Positions 42,051 through 52,113 are shown, counted from the stretch's first letter. The stretch is DNA of 64,000 bases from Azoarcus sp. (GCA_030604735.1 JAUVVG010000017.1:18975-82974); one strand, 5' to 3'. Made by a program: numbers and translations. Notes: generated by a model from the letters alone, not told the origin.

Positions 42051-43025
42051 ATGCCCCACGCGATTCGTATTCACCAGACCGGTGGTCCGGAAGTCCTGAC
42101 CTGGGAAGAAGTGCCGCTGGCCGAGCCCGCCGAAGGCGAGGTTCGGCTGCGCCACGAAGCGGTCGGTCTGAACTACATCGACACCTATCACCGCTGCGGC
42201 ATGTACCCGCTGTCGCTGCCCTCCGGCATCGGTCTGGAGGGCGCTGGCGTGGTCGAGGCGGTCGGCGCCGGGGTGACCGAACTCGCTCCCGGTGACCGGG
42301 TCGCCTATGCCGGCGGACCGATCGGTGCCTATGCCGAAGTGCGCAACATGCCGGCCGACCGGCTGCTGAAGCTGCCCGATGCGATCAGCTGTGAGCAAGG
42401 CGCGGCGATGATGCTGCAGGGGCTGACCGCGCAATACCTGTTGCGTCGTACCTACCGGGTGCAGGCCGGCGATACCATCCTGATCCATGCCGCGGCCGGC
42501 GGGGTCGGGCTGATCGTGTGCCAGTGGGCCAAGGCCCTTGGCGCGACCGTGATCGGCACCGTCGGCTCGGACGAAAAGGCCGCGCTGGCCAAGGCGCACG
42601 GTTGCGACCATCCTATCGTCTATACCCGCGAGAATTTCGCCGAGCGGGTCAAGGAGATCACCGGTGGGGCAGGCTGTGCAGTCGTCTACGACTCGATCGG
42701 CAAGGACACCTTCATGGCCTCGCTCGACTGCCTGCGCCCGCTTGGGATGATGGTGCTGTTCGGTGCGGCCTCGGGGGCGGTCCCGCCGGTCGACCTGCAG
42801 GTACTGGCGCAGAAGGGCTCGCTGTTTGTGACCCGGCCGACGCTGTTCACCTATGCCGCCAAGCGGGCCGACCTGGTCGCGATGGCCAACGACCTGTTCG
42901 ATGTCGTCGTCTCCGGCAAGGTCAAGATCGAGGTCAACCAGCGCTATCCGTTGCGCGAAGCGGTGCGGGCGCATGCCGACCTCGAAGCCCGACGCACCAC
43001 CGGTTCGACGATTCTGCTGCCGTGA
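42051..43025 (+). CDS. NADPH:quinone oxidoreductase (zeta-crystallin type)
   Basis: A 324-residue zinc-free medium-chain dehydrogenase/reductase that reduces quinones with NADPH. It has the GroES-like N-terminal domain (IRIHQTGGPEVLTWEEVPL, VGLNYIDTYHRCGMY) and a Rossmann domain with HAAAGGVGLIVCQWAKALGA. No zinc ligands are present, as expected for Qor. CAAGGAGAA lies before the ATG. The GTG of the next gene overlaps its stop as GTGA. Confidence 0.92.
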   Translation: MPHAIRIHQTGGPEVLTWEEVPLAEPAEGEVRLRHEAVGLNYIDTYHRCGMYPLSLPSGIGLEGAGVVEAVGAGVTELAPGDRVAYAGGPIGAYAEVRNMPADRLLKLPDAISCEQGAAMMLQGLTAQYLLRRTYRVQAGDTILIHAAAGGVGLIVCQWAKALGATVIGTVGSDEKAALAKAHGCDHPIVYTRENFAERVKEITGGAGCAVVYDSIGKDTFMASLDCLRPLGMMVLFGAASGAVPPVDLQVLAQKGSLFVTRPTLFTYAAKRADLVAMANDLFDVVVSGKVKIEVNQRYPLREAVRAHADLEARRTTGSTILLP

Positions 43026-43438
43026 AGAAACCCTCCGTCGCGCAGCCAGGATTTGCCGCTACCCGGCAGGTCTCCATGGCGCTCCGGGGGGCTGTGCTGT
43101 TGCTGGCGTGCCTGCTGTGGCAGGGGTCAGCACTGGCGCAGCCGACCGGTGGCATGCTTAGCCCCTCCCAGGCGGCTTTCCTGCAGGCGGAGAACAAACG
43201 GATCGAGGATTACTTCGTTTCCCAGGTCGCGCGCATCGTCGGCGTCCCTCCGGAGCAGGTTCGCCGAGCGATGCCGGACGAGCGCCGTATCACTGCGGCG
43301 GTGTCGCGCCTGATCTCCGCGCTTGAGCGGGATCTCGGGCGGTCGCTTAGCGAAGTCGAGCAGTCACAGATTCACGCCGCCGACGCAGAACGACTCGCTG
43401 CATTGGCCCGAGTCAGGGAGGGCGCCTCAAGGCGCTGA
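43022..43438 (+). CDS. Small exported protein of unknown function
   Basis: 138 residues if started at GTG 43022 (overlapping the qor stop), or 120 from ATG 43076. From the second start there is a clear signal peptide (ALRGAVLLLACLLWQGSALA, cut before QPTGG). The mature part is short, helical and charged, with an ENKRIEDYFVSQVARIVGVP segment, VRRAMPDERRITAAVSRLI and a C-terminal EVEQSQIHAADAERLAAL helix. No known domain was recognised. The overlap with the quinone reductase gene suggests co-expression. A periplasmic location is likely; function unknown. Confidence 0.7.
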   Translation: MKKPSVAQPGFAATRQVSMALRGAVLLLACLLWQGSALAQPTGGMLSPSQAAFLQAENKRIEDYFVSQVARIVGVPPEQVRRAMPDERRITAAVSRLISALERDLGRSLSEVEQSQIHAADAERLAALARVREGASRR

Positions 43439-43865
43439 GAACAATCCGGGCACGAAGCATGGCGATCCAGAGCGCGGTCCCGCGATGCGCAGCGAGCCGT
43501 CGGTGTCGGTTGCCCCCAGCGGCGACTCTGTCCGAGCGCATGCCGCTGTTGGCGAACGTAGCGGCCGCGGGCCTCGCTGTCTGAGCCCGAAGGGCGAGTT
43601 CGAGGCCCGCAGCGAAGAGAGCCTTACAGCGGCAGCGCGAGTGACAGTTGGAGCCAGAGGGGTAACTGACGCCGATGGCTCGCCGATGACACGCACCGTA
43701 AGTTCACATGGCGAAGCGCGCCTTACAAGCGGCAGCGCGAGTGGCTGTCGGAGCAGCGGGACGATCGGCATCAGCCGCTCGCCGGTGAGTGTGGTTCGCC
43801 AATGAGTCTGCACCAGCGCGCCAGCGCCGCTTGAGGCTAGGGCATCTCGGGTAGAATTCCGCTCC
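43439..43865. repeat. Structured gene-free gap with an inverted and a direct repeat
   Basis: The 427 bases before dnaE contain no credible gene. A perfect 10-bp inverted repeat, GCGGGCCTCG (43567-43576) with CGAGGCCCGC (43601-43610), encloses a smaller hairpin GCCC-GAA-GGGC. About 15 bases later a roughly 31-base direct repeat begins: TTACAGCGGCAGCGCGAGTG at 43624 and a close copy at 43723-43754. The layout suggests a mobile or regulatory repeat element rather than ordinary spacer DNA. I could not name its family. Confidence 0.65.
43831..43857 (+). promoter_or_regulatory. Candidate dnaE promoter next to the start codon
   Basis: TAGAAT at 43852-43857 with TTGAGG at 43831-43836 (15-base spacing) as a possible -35. 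The -10 box ends only eight bases before the dnaE ATG, so transcription would start at or next to the start codon. No ribosome binding site is seen between them. Confidence 0.5.
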
Positions 43866-46800
43866 ATGAGCTCAAGTCACGCCCCCCGTTTCGTCCACCT
43901 CCGTTTCCACTCCGAATACTCGATCCAGGACGGCATCGTCCAGATCGATCAGGCGGTCGCATCGGCTGCGGCCGATGGCATGCCGGCCCTCGGCATCTCC
44001 GATCTGGCCAACCTGTTCGGGATGGTCAAGTTCTACAAGGTCGCACGAGGCAAGGGCGTCAAACCCATTGTCGGCGTCGATGCCTGGATCACCAACGACG
44101 TCGACCGTGACAAGCCTTTCCGGGCACTGCTCATCTGCCGCCATCGCGAGGGCTATGGCCAGTTGTGCGAGCTCCTGACCCGGGCCTACCTCGAGAACAA
44201 GCATAGGGGTCGGGCCGAGATGCGCAAGGAATGGTTCGGCAAGGGCGCTGCGAGCGGCCTGCTGTGCCTGTCCGGCGCGATGGCCGGCGACATCGGCCAG
44301 GCCATCATCAATGGCAACCCGGGCCTCGCGCGAGACCTGGCCACGCAATGGTCCGACCTGTTCCCGGGGGCCTTTTATATCGAACTGCAGCGGGCCGGCC
44401 ATCCCGGCACCGAGAACTACATCCAGGCAGCGCTGCAGATCGCCGCCGAGTGCGCCCTGCCAGTGGTCGCGACCCATCCGGTGCAATTCCTCAAGCCGGA
44501 CGACTTCAAGGCTCACGAAGCCCGGGTCTGCATCGCGCAAGGCTATGTGCTGGCCGACAAGCGCCGGCCCAAGGATTTCACGCCCGAGCAGTACTTCAAG
44601 ACCCAGGACGAGATGTGCGCGCTGTTCGGTGACATCCCGGAGGCGCTCGAAAACGCGGTCGAGATCGCGCGACGTTGTTCGCTGACCGTGCAACTGGGCA
44701 CGAATTTCCTGCCCCTGTTCCCGACGCCTGACGGCATGACGCTGGACGACTTTCTGGTGTTCGAGGCCAAGCGCGGCCTGGAAGAACGTCTGGTCGAACT
44801 CTACCCGGACGCTGACGAGCGCGCGCGCCAGCGTCCGCGCTACGAGGACAGGCTGCAGTTCGAGACCGACACCATCATTCAGATGGGTTTCCCCGGCTAC
44901 TTCCTGATCGTGGCCGACTTCATCATCTGGGCCAAGGAAAACGACGTCCCGGTCGGCCCGGGGCGCGGTTCCGGCGCCGGTTCGCTGGTCGCCTACAGCC
45001 TGCGCATCACCGATCTCGACCCGCTCGAGTACGCGTTGCTGTTCGAGCGCTTCCTGAACCCGGAGCGGGTGTCGATGCCCGACTTCGACATCGACTTCTG
45101 CCAGGACAATCGCTACCGGGTCATCGAGTATGTGCGTGAGCGTTACGGCCGTGAGGCGGTGAGCCAGATCGCGACTTTTGGCACGATGGCCTCGAAGGCG
45201 GTGGTGCGCGACGTCGGAAGGGTGCTCGATCTGCCCTACGGCCTGTGCGACCGCCTGTCCAAACTCGTGCCGATCGAAGGGGCCAAGCCGGTCTCGCTGG
45301 CCAAGGCCTACGAGATGGAGCCGCAGATCGGCGAGATGATGCACGACGGCAACGACGGCGAGTCGGTGCAGGAACTGTGGAGCCTGGCCGAACCGTTGGA
45401 GGGCCTCACCCGCAACGTCGGCATGCATGCCGGCGGGGTGCTGATCGCGCCGGGCAAGCTCACCGATTTCTGCCCGCTGTACGTGGCCGACGGCGACGAT
45501 GCGACGACGGTCAGTCAGTTCGACAAGGATGACGTCGAGGCGGTCGGACTGGTCAAGTTCGACTTCCTCGGCTTGCGCAACCTCACCATCATCAAGCTCG
45601 CGGTGGATTACGTCGAGCGCCTCACCGGCGAGCGCCCGGACCTCGACGCGCTGCCCTTCACCGACCCGGCCGCTTACCAGATCCTGAAGGACGCGAACAC
45701 CACCGCGATCTTCCAGGTGGAATCGGACGGGATGAAGAAGCTCTTGAAGAAGCTCGGCCCGGACCGTTTTGAGGACATCATCGCGGTCCTCGCGCTGTAC
45801 CGCCCGGGGCCGCTCGGTTCCGGCATGGTGGATGATTTCATCCTGCGCAAGAAGGGTCAGCAGGAGATCGACTACTTTCACCCCGACCTCAAGCCCAGCC
45901 TGGAGCCGACCTACGGCGTGATCGTGTACCAGGAACAGGTGATGCAGATCTCGCAGATCATCGGCGGCTACACCCTGGGCGGCGCCGACATGCTGCGCCG
46001 CGCGATGGGCAAGAAGAAGGCCGATGAGATGGCCAAGCATCGCGAGATCATGCGAGAGGGGGCCAAGAAGCAGGGCTACGACGAAGCGCTGGCGATGAAG
46101 CTCTTCGATCTGATGGAGAAGTTCGCCGAATACGGCTTCAACAAGTCGCACACCGCCGCCTATGCGGTGGTCACCTACCACACCGCGTGGCTCAAGGCGC
46201 ACCATTGTTCGGCCTTCATGGCCGCGACCATGTCGGCCGACCTCGACAACACCGACACCATCCGCATCTTCTTCGAGGATGCCAGGGCGAACAAGCTCGA
46301 CATCCTGCCGCCGGACGTAAACGAGTCGGACTACCGGTTCGTGCCGGTCGATCGCAAGACGATCCGCTACGGGCTGGGGGCGGTCAAGGGGTGCGGCGAG
46401 CCTGCGGTGCGGGCGATTCTCGCCGCGCGCGAATCGGGCGGGGGCTTCCGCGATCTGTTCGATTTCTGCGAGCGGGTCGATCGCCGCATGGTCAATCGTC
46501 GCGTGATCGAAGCCCTGATCCGGGCCGGCGCGATGGACACTTTGCCCGGCCATGCGGGCCGCGACCGGGCGCAACTGATCGCGACGGTGAGCCTGGCGAT
46601 GGAGGCGGCCGAGCAGACCGCGGCCAATGCGATGCAGGGCGGGCTGTTCGACGACTTGCCGGAAGCGGCCGGCGCGGCGGTCGAGTTCGTTCAGGTACGG
46701 TCGTGGTCCGAACGCGAGCGGCTCAAGGAAGAGAAAACCGCGATCGGCTTCTTCCTTTCCGGCCATCCGTTCAACGCGTTCAAGACCGAGGTGCGGCGCT

Positions 46801-47357
46801 TCATTCGTCGCAGCCTGTCCGAACTCGAACCGTCACGCGAGCTGTCCTTGCTCGCCGGGGTGGTGATGGAAGTGCGGACCAAGGTCGGCAACCGCGGCAA
46901 GATGGCCTTCGTGCTACTCGACGATGGGACCGAAGCGCGTGAAGTCGCGGTGTATTCGGAGGTACTGGAGGCGAGCCGGGGCAAGATCGTCACCGACGAC
47001 GTGCTGGTGGTCGAAGGCAAGATCAGCAACGACGAGTTTTCCGGTGGACTCAGGATCATCGCCGACAAGGTGCTGACCCTGGGCGAGGCGCGTAGCCGCT
47101 TTGCGCGGGCCTTGCAGTTGCGCCTGAACGGGGAGGTCGACGATGCGGGGGGGGCCGCGGCTGCGGTGGACAAGCTGCAGACCCTGTTGTCGCCATTTCG
47201 CGAGGGCGGCTGCCCGATCCGGGTCCGTTATCGTAACCGGACCGCCGAGGCCGACCTGCCGCTGGGCGAAGCCTGGCGCATCCGGCCTGACGACGCCTTG
47301 CTGGACAGCCTGCGCGAATGGCTGCCGGCCGACGCGGTCGAGATCATCTATAACTAG
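43866..47357 (+). CDS. dnaE: DNA polymerase III alpha subunit
   Basis: Catalytic subunit of the replicative polymerase; 1163 residues, normal for proteobacterial DnaE1. The N-terminal PHP domain (VHLRFHSEYSIQDG) lacks several metal ligands, as usual where a separate epsilon proofreads. The polymerase active site has Asp406 and Asp408 in MPDFDIDF. The beta-clamp and tau-binding C-terminus with the OB-fold (ELSLLAGVVMEVRTKVGNRGKM) are present. The start MSSSHAPRFVHLRFH suits the family. A TAGAAT just upstream makes a leaderless transcript possible. Confidence 0.98.
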   Translation: MSSSHAPRFVHLRFHSEYSIQDGIVQIDQAVASAAADGMPALGISDLANLFGMVKFYKVARGKGVKPIVGVDAWITNDVDRDKPFRALLICRHREGYGQLCELLTRAYLENKHRGRAEMRKEWFGKGAASGLLCLSGAMAGDIGQAIINGNPGLARDLATQWSDLFPGAFYIELQRAGHPGTENYIQAALQIAAECALPVVATHPVQFLKPDDFKAHEARVCIAQGYVLADKRRPKDFTPEQYFKTQDEMCALFGDIPEALENAVEIARRCSLTVQLGTNFLPLFPTPDGMTLDDFLVFEAKRGLEERLVELYPDADERARQRPRYEDRLQFETDTIIQMGFPGYFLIVADFIIWAKENDVPVGPGRGSGAGSLVAYSLRITDLDPLEYALLFERFLNPERVSMPDFDIDFCQDNRYRVIEYVRERYGREAVSQIATFGTMASKAVVRDVGRVLDLPYGLCDRLSKLVPIEGAKPVSLAKAYEMEPQIGEMMHDGNDGESVQELWSLAEPLEGLTRNVGMHAGGVLIAPGKLTDFCPLYVADGDDATTVSQFDKDDVEAVGLVKFDFLGLRNLTIIKLAVDYVERLTGERPDLDALPFTDPAAYQILKDANTTAIFQVESDGMKKLLKKLGPDRFEDIIAVLALYRPGPLGSGMVDDFILRKKGQQEIDYFHPDLKPSLEPTYGVIVYQEQVMQISQIIGGYTLGGADMLRRAMGKKKADEMAKHREIMREGAKKQGYDEALAMKLFDLMEKFAEYGFNKSHTAAYAVVTYHTAWLKAHHCSAFMAATMSADLDNTDTIRIFFEDARANKLDILPPDVNESDYRFVPVDRKTIRYGLGAVKGCGEPAVRAILAARESGGGFRDLFDFCERVDRRMVNRRVIEALIRAGAMDTLPGHAGRDRAQLIATVSLAMEAAEQTAANAMQGGLFDDLPEAAGAAVEFVQVRSWSERERLKEEKTAIGFFLSGHPFNAFKTEVRRFIRRSLSELEPSRELSLLAGVVMEVRTKVGNRGKMAFVLLDDGTEAREVAVYSEVLEASRGKIVTDDVLVVEGKISNDEFSGGLRIIADKVLTLGEARSRFARALQLRLNGEVDDAGGAAAAVDKLQTLLSPFREGGCPIRVRYRNRTAEADLPLGEAWRIRPDDALLDSLREWLPADAVEIIYN

Positions 47358-47500
47358 TCGCGATGTTTCCTGACTGCGTGTGAAGATCGCGCAGGGGCTG
47401 GGTTCGTTGCGAAAGTCTGTGAAGGTGCGGCGCAGGGGGCTTACGCCCGATCGATCGGGATTTTCTTACGCAATATGGACCGCGCGAGGTCGGGTGCGCT

Positions 47501-47818
47501 TCATGGAATATCCGGGCTTGAATCCGGTGCGATCGTAAAACCCTCTCTCTCGGGCGCATCGGCTGCCGCGATCTCTATCCGGGCGACCCGCGCTGCGGGT
47601 GGGCCTTGGCGGGCCCAGTCGATGAACGCCTCCACCGCCTCTGGTACCCCGGCGATCAGCGCTTCGACCTCGCCCGAGGCGCGGTTGCGCACCCAGCCGG
47701 TCAGTCCGAGTCTGGACGCTTCGCGTTGCGCATGGGCGCGATAGGCCACCCCCTGGACCTTGCCGTGGATCAGCAACTGTCGGGAAACCGGTTCTATCGT
47801 TTTTTCTTTGTCAGACAT
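47501..47818 (-). CDS. Acylphosphatase
   Basis: A 105-residue small enzyme that hydrolyses acyl phosphates. The signature GKVQGVAYRAHAQREA contains catalytic Arg28, and GWVRNRASGEVEAL contains Asn45. The N-terminal 12 residues are a short extension, and the C-terminal tail after FTIAP is slightly longer than usual. Its start overlaps the stop of the SulP transporter gene by eight bases, so the two are co-transcribed. Why a sulfate-type permease and an acylphosphatase should be linked is unknown. Confidence 0.92.
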   Translation of the reverse strand: MSDKEKTIEPVSRQLLIHGKVQGVAYRAHAQREASRLGLTGWVRNRASGEVEALIAGVPEAVEAFIDWARQGPPAARVARIEIAAADAPEREGFTIAPDSSPDIP

Positions 47819-49520
47819 AGGAAACCTCCGGCCCCTTGCCGGGTTGAATGTGTTGGGACTTGATCAATGCTTCCTGGATGTTGGCGGCGATGTTGTCCTC
47901 GCCCAGCGTGTCGAGGAAACCCGAACGCGCGACGATGGAACCCGGCTGGGCATTGAGATCGCACAGGATGAGCGTGATGCCGCGTTTGCTGAGATTGCGA
48001 TGCAGTGTCTGCAGGATGTCCAGGCCGGTGGTGTCTATGCTGATCACCTTTTCCAGATCCAGGATGACCACATCCGGGTGGCCGTCCTGTTGGGTCAATA
48101 GCGCGTCCAGTTTGTTCGCGGCACCGAAGAACAGGCTGCCGAACAGGCGGTAGGCATGGATGCGTGCGCTGCCGTCCGGCCGGGTCAGCGTATCCAGTTC
48201 GTAATAGTGTTCGAAGCCACGGTAGCGTTCCAGCGGCACCCGCTCGATCCGGGTCAGGTCCGACATCCGGTAGATGAAGAACAGGCTGGCCAGCACCATG
48301 CCGATCTCGACCGCCAGAGTCAGATCGAACAGCACGGTGATGAAGAAGGTGCCGAGCAGGATGATCTTGTAGTTGTTCGAGTAGCGCTTGAGCTCATCCG
48401 GCTTGAACGCATGCCACTCACCCATGTTGATCGCGACCACGACCACGATGGCCGACAGCGTCGCCAGCGGGATGTGGCTGGCGATCGGTGCGGCAATCAG
48501 CACGATCGCCAGCAGGGTCAGTGCATGGACGATGCCAGCGACCGGGGTGCGCCCGCCGGAGCGGATATTGGTCGCGGTGCGGGCGATCGCGCCGGTCGCG
48601 GCGAAGCCGCCGAGAAGCGGTGCTGCGATGTTGGCCGCACCCTGGGCCATCAACTCCTGGTTGGGGTCGTGGCGGTCGTCGATCTGGCCGTCGGCGACGC
48701 GGGCCGACAGCAGCGACTCGATCGCGCCGAGCAGCGCGATCGTCAGTGCAGGTGCGATCAGCTTGCCCAGGGTGCCGAGCGTGACCTCGGGCAGTCCGAA
48801 TGATGGCAGGGCCTGCGGGATGCCGCCGAAACGACTGCCTATGGTGTCCACCGGCAGGTGCAGCAAAGAGTTCACCGCGGTCGCGATCACCAGCACCGCG
48901 AGCGGCCCGGGCATGCGCCGCATCCAGGCGACTTTCTGCGCGGCGCGGTTCCAGGCCACGAGGACTGCGAGCGATGCGCAGGCAAGCAGCACGGTCGGGC
49001 CGTTCACAGTGCCGAGCGCGCCGTACAGCGCCTCCATCTTGCCGAAGAACTCGCCCGGCATTTGCTCGATCTGCAGGCCGAGGAAATCCTTGATCTGCGA
49101 AATGAAGATCACCACCGCGATGCCGTTGGTGAAGCCGATCACCACCGACAAGGGGATGAAACGGATCATCGTACCTAGCCGCAGTGCGCCCATCGCCAGC
49201 AGCATCACGCCGGACATCATGGTCGCGATCAACAGGTTCTGCACGCCGTAATCGACGACGATGACATAGATGATAGGGATGAAGGCCCCGGTCGGTCCGC
49301 CGATCTGGACCCGTGAGCCACCCAGCAGCGACACCAGGAAACCGGCGACGATCGCGGTCCAGATCCCGGCCGCCGGGCTCATTCCCGAGGCGATCGCGAA
49401 GGCCATCGCCAGTGGCAGGGCGAGCACGCCGACCGTGATGCCGGCCGACAAATCGTTGGCGAACAGGCCGCGGCTATAGCCGGGCAGGGTATCCAGGAGT
49501 TTCGGGCGAAAGCGGATCAT
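47811..49520 (-). CDS. SulP-family (SLC26) anion transporter with STAS domain
   Basis: A 569-residue inner-membrane transporter. About 10-12 hydrophobic helices span residues 20-430, starting with the SulP signature (LSAGITVGVLALPLAMAFAIASG) and LLGGSRVQIGGPTGAFIPI. A cytoplasmic STAS domain (about 445-560, VVILDLEKVISIDTTGLDIL) follows. In STAS domains this DTTG position is the usual phosphorylated or regulatory serine; here it is Thr. Family members carry sulfate, bicarbonate, nitrate or dicarboxylates; the substrate cannot be told from sequence alone. It lies upstream of and overlapping the acylphosphatase gene. Confidence 0.93.
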   Translation of the reverse strand: MIRFRPKLLDTLPGYSRGLFANDLSAGITVGVLALPLAMAFAIASGMSPAAGIWTAIVAGFLVSLLGGSRVQIGGPTGAFIPIIYVIVVDYGVQNLLIATMMSGVMLLAMGALRLGTMIRFIPLSVVIGFTNGIAVVIFISQIKDFLGLQIEQMPGEFFGKMEALYGALGTVNGPTVLLACASLAVLVAWNRAAQKVAWMRRMPGPLAVLVIATAVNSLLHLPVDTIGSRFGGIPQALPSFGLPEVTLGTLGKLIAPALTIALLGAIESLLSARVADGQIDDRHDPNQELMAQGAANIAAPLLGGFAATGAIARTATNIRSGGRTPVAGIVHALTLLAIVLIAAPIASHIPLATLSAIVVVVAINMGEWHAFKPDELKRYSNNYKIILLGTFFITVLFDLTLAVEIGMVLASLFFIYRMSDLTRIERVPLERYRGFEHYYELDTLTRPDGSARIHAYRLFGSLFFGAANKLDALLTQQDGHPDVVILDLEKVISIDTTGLDILQTLHRNLSKRGITLILCDLNAQPGSIVARSGFLDTLGEDNIAANIQEALIKSQHIQPGKGPEVSYV

Positions 49521-49643
49521 GATGACTCTTCAAGCAAGTGGACGGAGTGCGGGTGCGAGCGTGGGCCGGGCCTCGCCCGGGTCCCTTGCGTCGCTGCGCC
49601 ATCCAGCGCTTGTTTGCGGTAAGAGGCATCCGTCCGCTCGGGC

Positions 49644-51851
49644 TTACTTGACCCGCATGCCAGGTTGCGCGCCACTGTCCGGCGACAGGATGTAGATGCC
49701 CGACGACTTGTCGGCGTCGTCCGAGGCGGCCAGTACCATGCCTTCGCTCATGCCGAACTTCATCTTGCGCGGCGCGAGGTTGGCGACCATGACCGTCATC
49801 CGGCCGACCAAGGTGGCCGGATCGTAGGCCGACTTGATGCCGGCGAAGACCTGGCGCGGTTTGGGCTGGCCCGCCTCGTCGGTCTCACCGATGTCGAGTT
49901 GCAGCCGGATCAGCTTGTCGGCCCCTTCGACATGTTCGGCATTGACGATCTTCGCGATCCTCAGGTCGACCTTGACGAAGTCGTCGATCGAGATCGTCGT
50001 CGATGCGGTTTCCTTGTCCTGCGCTGCGTGTTGCTGCTTCGCGGCATGGCGCTGCTCGGAGTGGGCGCCGCCGTCAGCAGCGGCCTTTGCCCCCTTGGCC
50101 GACTTCCTGTTCTGGTGGTCGGTATCGTTGGCCGCGGCCGGTGCTGGCGCGGCCAACGAATCGCGGTTGGCCTCGAGCAGGGCATCGATCTGCTTGCGCT
50201 CGACCCGGGTCATCATGTGCTGGTAAGGCTTGATGACATGGCCTTGCGGCAGTGCTTGCCACACCTCGGTCCACACCAGCGGCTCGATCGCGAGGAAGTC
50301 CTCGACCTTGGCGGCCAGCGCCGGCAGCACCGGCTTGAGGTAGAGGGCGAGGTCGCGGAAGAGGTTGAGCGCGGTGGTGCACGCGGTATGAAGTTCGGCC
50401 TCGGCCCCTTCCTGCTTGGCCAGCTCCCATGGCTTGTGGTCATTGACATACTGGTTGGCGATGTCCGCCAGGCGCATGATCTCGCGCAGCGCACGGCTGA
50501 AGTCGCGCTCTTCGAAGGCCTTGGCGATCACCCCGGCGCCCAGTGCGGCGCTGAATTCGCCGGCCATGTCGGGATCGACATTGCCCAGCTTGCCATCGAA
50601 GCGCTTGACGATGAAACCGGCGCAGCGGCTGGCGATATTGACGAATTTTCCGACCAGGTCGGCGTTCACCTTCGCGATCATGTCGTCGAGGTTGAGGTCG
50701 ACGTCTTCCATCGTGCCGTTGGACTTGGTCGCGAAGTAGTAGCGCAGATACTCCGGGTTCAGGCCTTGCGCCAGGTACGACTGGGCGGTGATGAAGGTGC
50801 CACGGCTCTTGCTCATCTTGGCGCCGTCCACGGTGAGGAAACCGTTGACGCACAGCTGGGTAGGCGCGCGGTAGCCGGCGAAATGCAGCATCGCCGGCCA
50901 GAACAGGGCGTGGAAGTACAGGATGTCCTTGCCGATGAAGTGCACCATCTCGGTGCCGGTGGCTTCGGCCCGCGCCGCGTCGGTATAGTCCTCGACCATG
51001 ATGCCGCCACGCTTTTCGGCGAGATGGCGGAAACTCGCCAGATAACCGATAGGCGCATCCAGCCAGACGTAGAAGTACTTGCCCGGAGCACCCGGGATCT
51101 CGAAACCGAAGTAGGGGGCGTCACGCGAGATGTCCCAGTCGGAGAGCTTGTTCTCGCCCTCGTCGCCCAGCCATTCCTTCATCTTGTTGGCCGCTTCCGC
51201 CTGCAGCCGGCGCGTGCCGGCGGCATTGTTGCCACGGGTCCAGTCGCGCAGGAAAGCGACCGCGCGCTCATCGGACAGGCGGAAGAAGAAATGTTCGGAG
51301 GTCTTGAGTACCGGCTTGGCACCGGACACCGCCGAGAACGGGTTCTTCAGTTCGGTCGGGGCATAGGCTGCGCCGCAGGCCTCGCAGTTGTCGCCATACT
51401 GGTCGGCCGCGCCACACTTGGGGCATTCGCCCTTGATGAAGCGATCGGGCAGGAACATCTCCTTGACCGGGTCGAAGTATTGCTCGATCGCGCGGATGTC
51501 GATCAGATCGGCCGCCTTGAGCTTGGTGTAGATGTCTTCGGCGTAGGCGCGGTTCTCGGGGCTATGGGTCGAGTGGTAATGGTCGAAGGCGACCCCGAAG
51601 CCGGTGAAATCGCGAAGATGCTCGCCATGGACCCGTTCGATCAACGCCTCGGGCGAGATGCCCTCTTTCTCGGCGCGCAACATCACCGGTGTGCCATGGG
51701 TGTCGTCGGCGCACACGTAATGGACCTGGTTGCCGCGCATGCGCTGGTAGCGCACCCAGATGTCGGCCTGGATGTAGCCGACCAGGTGGCCGAGGTGGAT
51801 ATCGCCGTTGGCGTAGGGCAGGGCGTTGGTGACGAGAATGCTTCGGGTCAT
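49644..51851 (-). CDS. metG: Methionyl-tRNA synthetase
   Basis: Charges initiator and elongator tRNA-Met; 735 residues from the ATG at 51851 ([16 protein letters not shown]). The HIGH-type motif is HLGH (19-22). The zinc knuckle [18 protein letters not shown] holds four cysteines. The loop KMSKS lies near residues 343-347 (GAKMSKSRG). Between the anticodon domain and the C-terminal Trbp111-like tRNA-binding domain ([17 protein letters not shown]) there is an Ala/Gln/Lys-rich linker of about 60 residues. It is divergent from the RND efflux operon. Confidence 0.98.
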   Translation of the reverse strand: MTRSILVTNALPYANGDIHLGHLVGYIQADIWVRYQRMRGNQVHYVCADDTHGTPVMLRAEKEGISPEALIERVHGEHLRDFTGFGVAFDHYHSTHSPENRAYAEDIYTKLKAADLIDIRAIEQYFDPVKEMFLPDRFIKGECPKCGAADQYGDNCEACGAAYAPTELKNPFSAVSGAKPVLKTSEHFFFRLSDERAVAFLRDWTRGNNAAGTRRLQAEAANKMKEWLGDEGENKLSDWDISRDAPYFGFEIPGAPGKYFYVWLDAPIGYLASFRHLAEKRGGIMVEDYTDAARAEATGTEMVHFIGKDILYFHALFWPAMLHFAGYRAPTQLCVNGFLTVDGAKMSKSRGTFITAQSYLAQGLNPEYLRYYFATKSNGTMEDVDLNLDDMIAKVNADLVGKFVNIASRCAGFIVKRFDGKLGNVDPDMAGEFSAALGAGVIAKAFEERDFSRALREIMRLADIANQYVNDHKPWELAKQEGAEAELHTACTTALNLFRDLALYLKPVLPALAAKVEDFLAIEPLVWTEVWQALPQGHVIKPYQHMMTRVERKQIDALLEANRDSLAAPAPAAANDTDHQNRKSAKGAKAAADGGAHSEQRHAAKQQHAAQDKETASTTISIDDFVKVDLRIAKIVNAEHVEGADKLIRLQLDIGETDEAGQPKPRQVFAGIKSAYDPATLVGRMTVMVANLAPRKMKFGMSEGMVLAASDDADKSSGIYILSPDSGAQPGMRVK

Positions 51852-51914
51852 GTTGAAGGGCTTGTCGATCAAAGGCGTAAGTCTATCAAAGCCTTCGCGG
51901 CTCAACGTGGGTGT

Positions 51915-51944
51915 TTGATTTACATACAAACATGTATGTATAAT
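51915..51944 (+). promoter_or_regulatory. RND efflux operon promoter with embedded TetR-type operator
   Basis: TTGATT (-35, 51915-51920) and a perfect TATAAT (-10, 51939-51944) are 18 bases apart. A perfect 20-bp palindrome, TACATACA-AACA-TGTATGTA (51921-51940), fills the spacer and overlaps the -10. This closely resembles the E. coli AcrR operator in the acrAB promoter (TACATACA...TGTATGTA). A bound repressor would block RNA polymerase. The transcript would carry a leader of about 165 bases before the first gene. The TetR-family gene at 57961 is the likely regulator. Confidence 0.85.
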
Positions 51945-52113
51945 TGCGCTCTTGCGATTCGTGCTCTTGTCGCGCTTGTCATTCCCGCACTTTCGATTCG
52001 CTTGCTTTCGATTTGAACTCGCTGACCGGGCCGCCCTACCTGGCAAACCGGCAGACCCGTATCGCCAAGCCCAACCCCTGCGACCCACCCGGTCGCGATC
52101 ATAGGTCGAGAAC

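Noticed and set aside
43427..43867. A 146-residue frame on the minus strand in the gap before dnaE
   Set aside because: The region is made of inverted and direct repeats, and the translation has no domain and no ribosome binding site. It is better explained as a repeat element.
43872..46766. A 964-residue open frame antisense to dnaE
   Set aside because: The composition (many Arg, His, Asp, Leu from reversed codons) is that of a shadow frame. dnaE on the other strand is fully conserved.
49665..52016. A 783-residue open frame on the plus strand opposite metG
   Set aside because: It is an antisense shadow of metG with no start signal or domain.
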